Positions 6,505-6,660 of a stretch of 6,660 bases of DNA are shown piece after piece. Position 1 is the stretch's first letter, and every line of letters starts with the position of its first letter. Made by a program: the position numbers and the translations under genes. The notes beneath the pieces are model-generated. The model was given only the letters and a program-made list of their open reading frames with translations. It did no database searches and was not told the DNA's origin. This DNA is from Oscillospiraceae bacterium (GTDB lineage Bacteria; Bacillota; Clostridia; Oscillospirales; Acutalibacteraceae), in the NCBI GenBank assembly GCA_003486665.1, contig DNGF01000187.1:14427-21086 (forward strand), written 5' to 3'.

Positions 6505-6655
6505 CCCGCCACCGCAAGCGGGATGATTGAGAAGCACTGAAAGAGTCTGATAAAATCGTTTTGGTGCAAACTGCCGAAGTCGGAAGGGTTAATTTTTTGA
6601 TTTAACTTCAATATTACTTGTATGGGCAACCATCGGTCATCCGCTTTTATTTTTT
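6505..6655 (+). ncRNA. Candidate structured RNA or dispersed repeat with competing stems
   Basis: No convincing gene is seen after the terminator, but five pairings lie close together. CCCGC (6505-6509) pairs with GCGGG (6518-6522). The same strand, GCGGGATGA (6518-6526), can instead pair with TCATCCGC (6637-6644) with one bulged G, closing a domain of about 125 nt. Inside that domain are GCACTGAAA (6534-6542) with TTTTGGTGC (6559-6567), 9 bp with two wobbles; GGGTTAA (6586-6592) with TTAACTT (6602-6608); and ATGG-GCAA-CCAT (6622-6633), a GNRA-type tetraloop. TTTTATTTTTT (6645-6655) follows, as expected at an RNA 3' end on the plus strand. I could not match it to a known riboswitch, T-box, SRP RNA or 6S RNA. 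It may be a regulatory leader for a gene beyond the window, a small RNA, or a repeat; chance pairing in AT-rich DNA is possible. Confidence 0.35.
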
Positions 6656-6660
6656 GCTGA

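Noticed and set aside
6505..6655. Assignment of the right-end element to a lysine riboswitch, cobalamin riboswitch, L10 leader or SRP RNA
   Set aside because: Short resemblances exist (GCCGAAG, CTGCCGA, GGAAGG), but the wider conserved cores and pairing layout of those families are absent.

Overview
The window looks like chromosomal DNA from a low-to-moderate G+C anaerobic Firmicute, most likely a gut Clostridia of the Ruminococcaceae/Oscillospiraceae type. This is inferred from strong GGAGG-type ribosome binding sites, a DivIVA-like protein, a Gram-positive style lipoprotein beside an Nnr enzyme, and codon use that mixes AT-rich spacers with fairly GC-rich genes. No tRNA, rRNA, CRISPR array, insertion sequence or phage gene is visible.

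Layout. Positions 1-1177 (+) hold the C-terminal 391 codons of the DNA helicase RecG, cut by the left edge. A hairpin at 1241-1270 separates it from a convergent four-gene minus-strand run that reads, in order of transcription, tviB-like (5710-4394), tviC-like (4325-3351), nnr (3312-1768) and a small lipoprotein (1764-1270). The gaps are 68, 38 and 3 nt, so one operon is plausible. Upstream of tviB is a divergent promoter region (about 5711-5922). From it a DivIVA-like coiled-coil protein is read rightwards (5923-6444) and ends at a clear intrinsic terminator (6454-6477). The last 180 nt have no convincing gene but hold several nested inverted repeats that look like a folded RNA or a small dispersed repeat.

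How the genes fit together. The TviB/WbpO-like dehydrogenase and TviC/WbpP-like 4-epimerase form the known two-enzyme route from UDP-GlcNAc to UDP-GalNAcA, a precursor for acidic surface polysaccharides. Glycosyltransferases and export genes are not in view. Nnr repairs hydrated NAD(P)H, and it is followed with probable translational coupling by an unknown lipoprotein. RecG and Nnr are housekeeping functions. The DivIVA-like protein may act at the cell pole or division site. There is a functional echo (surface polymer, envelope lipoprotein, division scaffold), but no proof that these genes form one system.

The most novel-looking item is the right-end element (6505-6655), where two mutually exclusive stems share one strand and a U-rich run follows. 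I could not assign it to a known RNA family, and it is reported as a candidate only.
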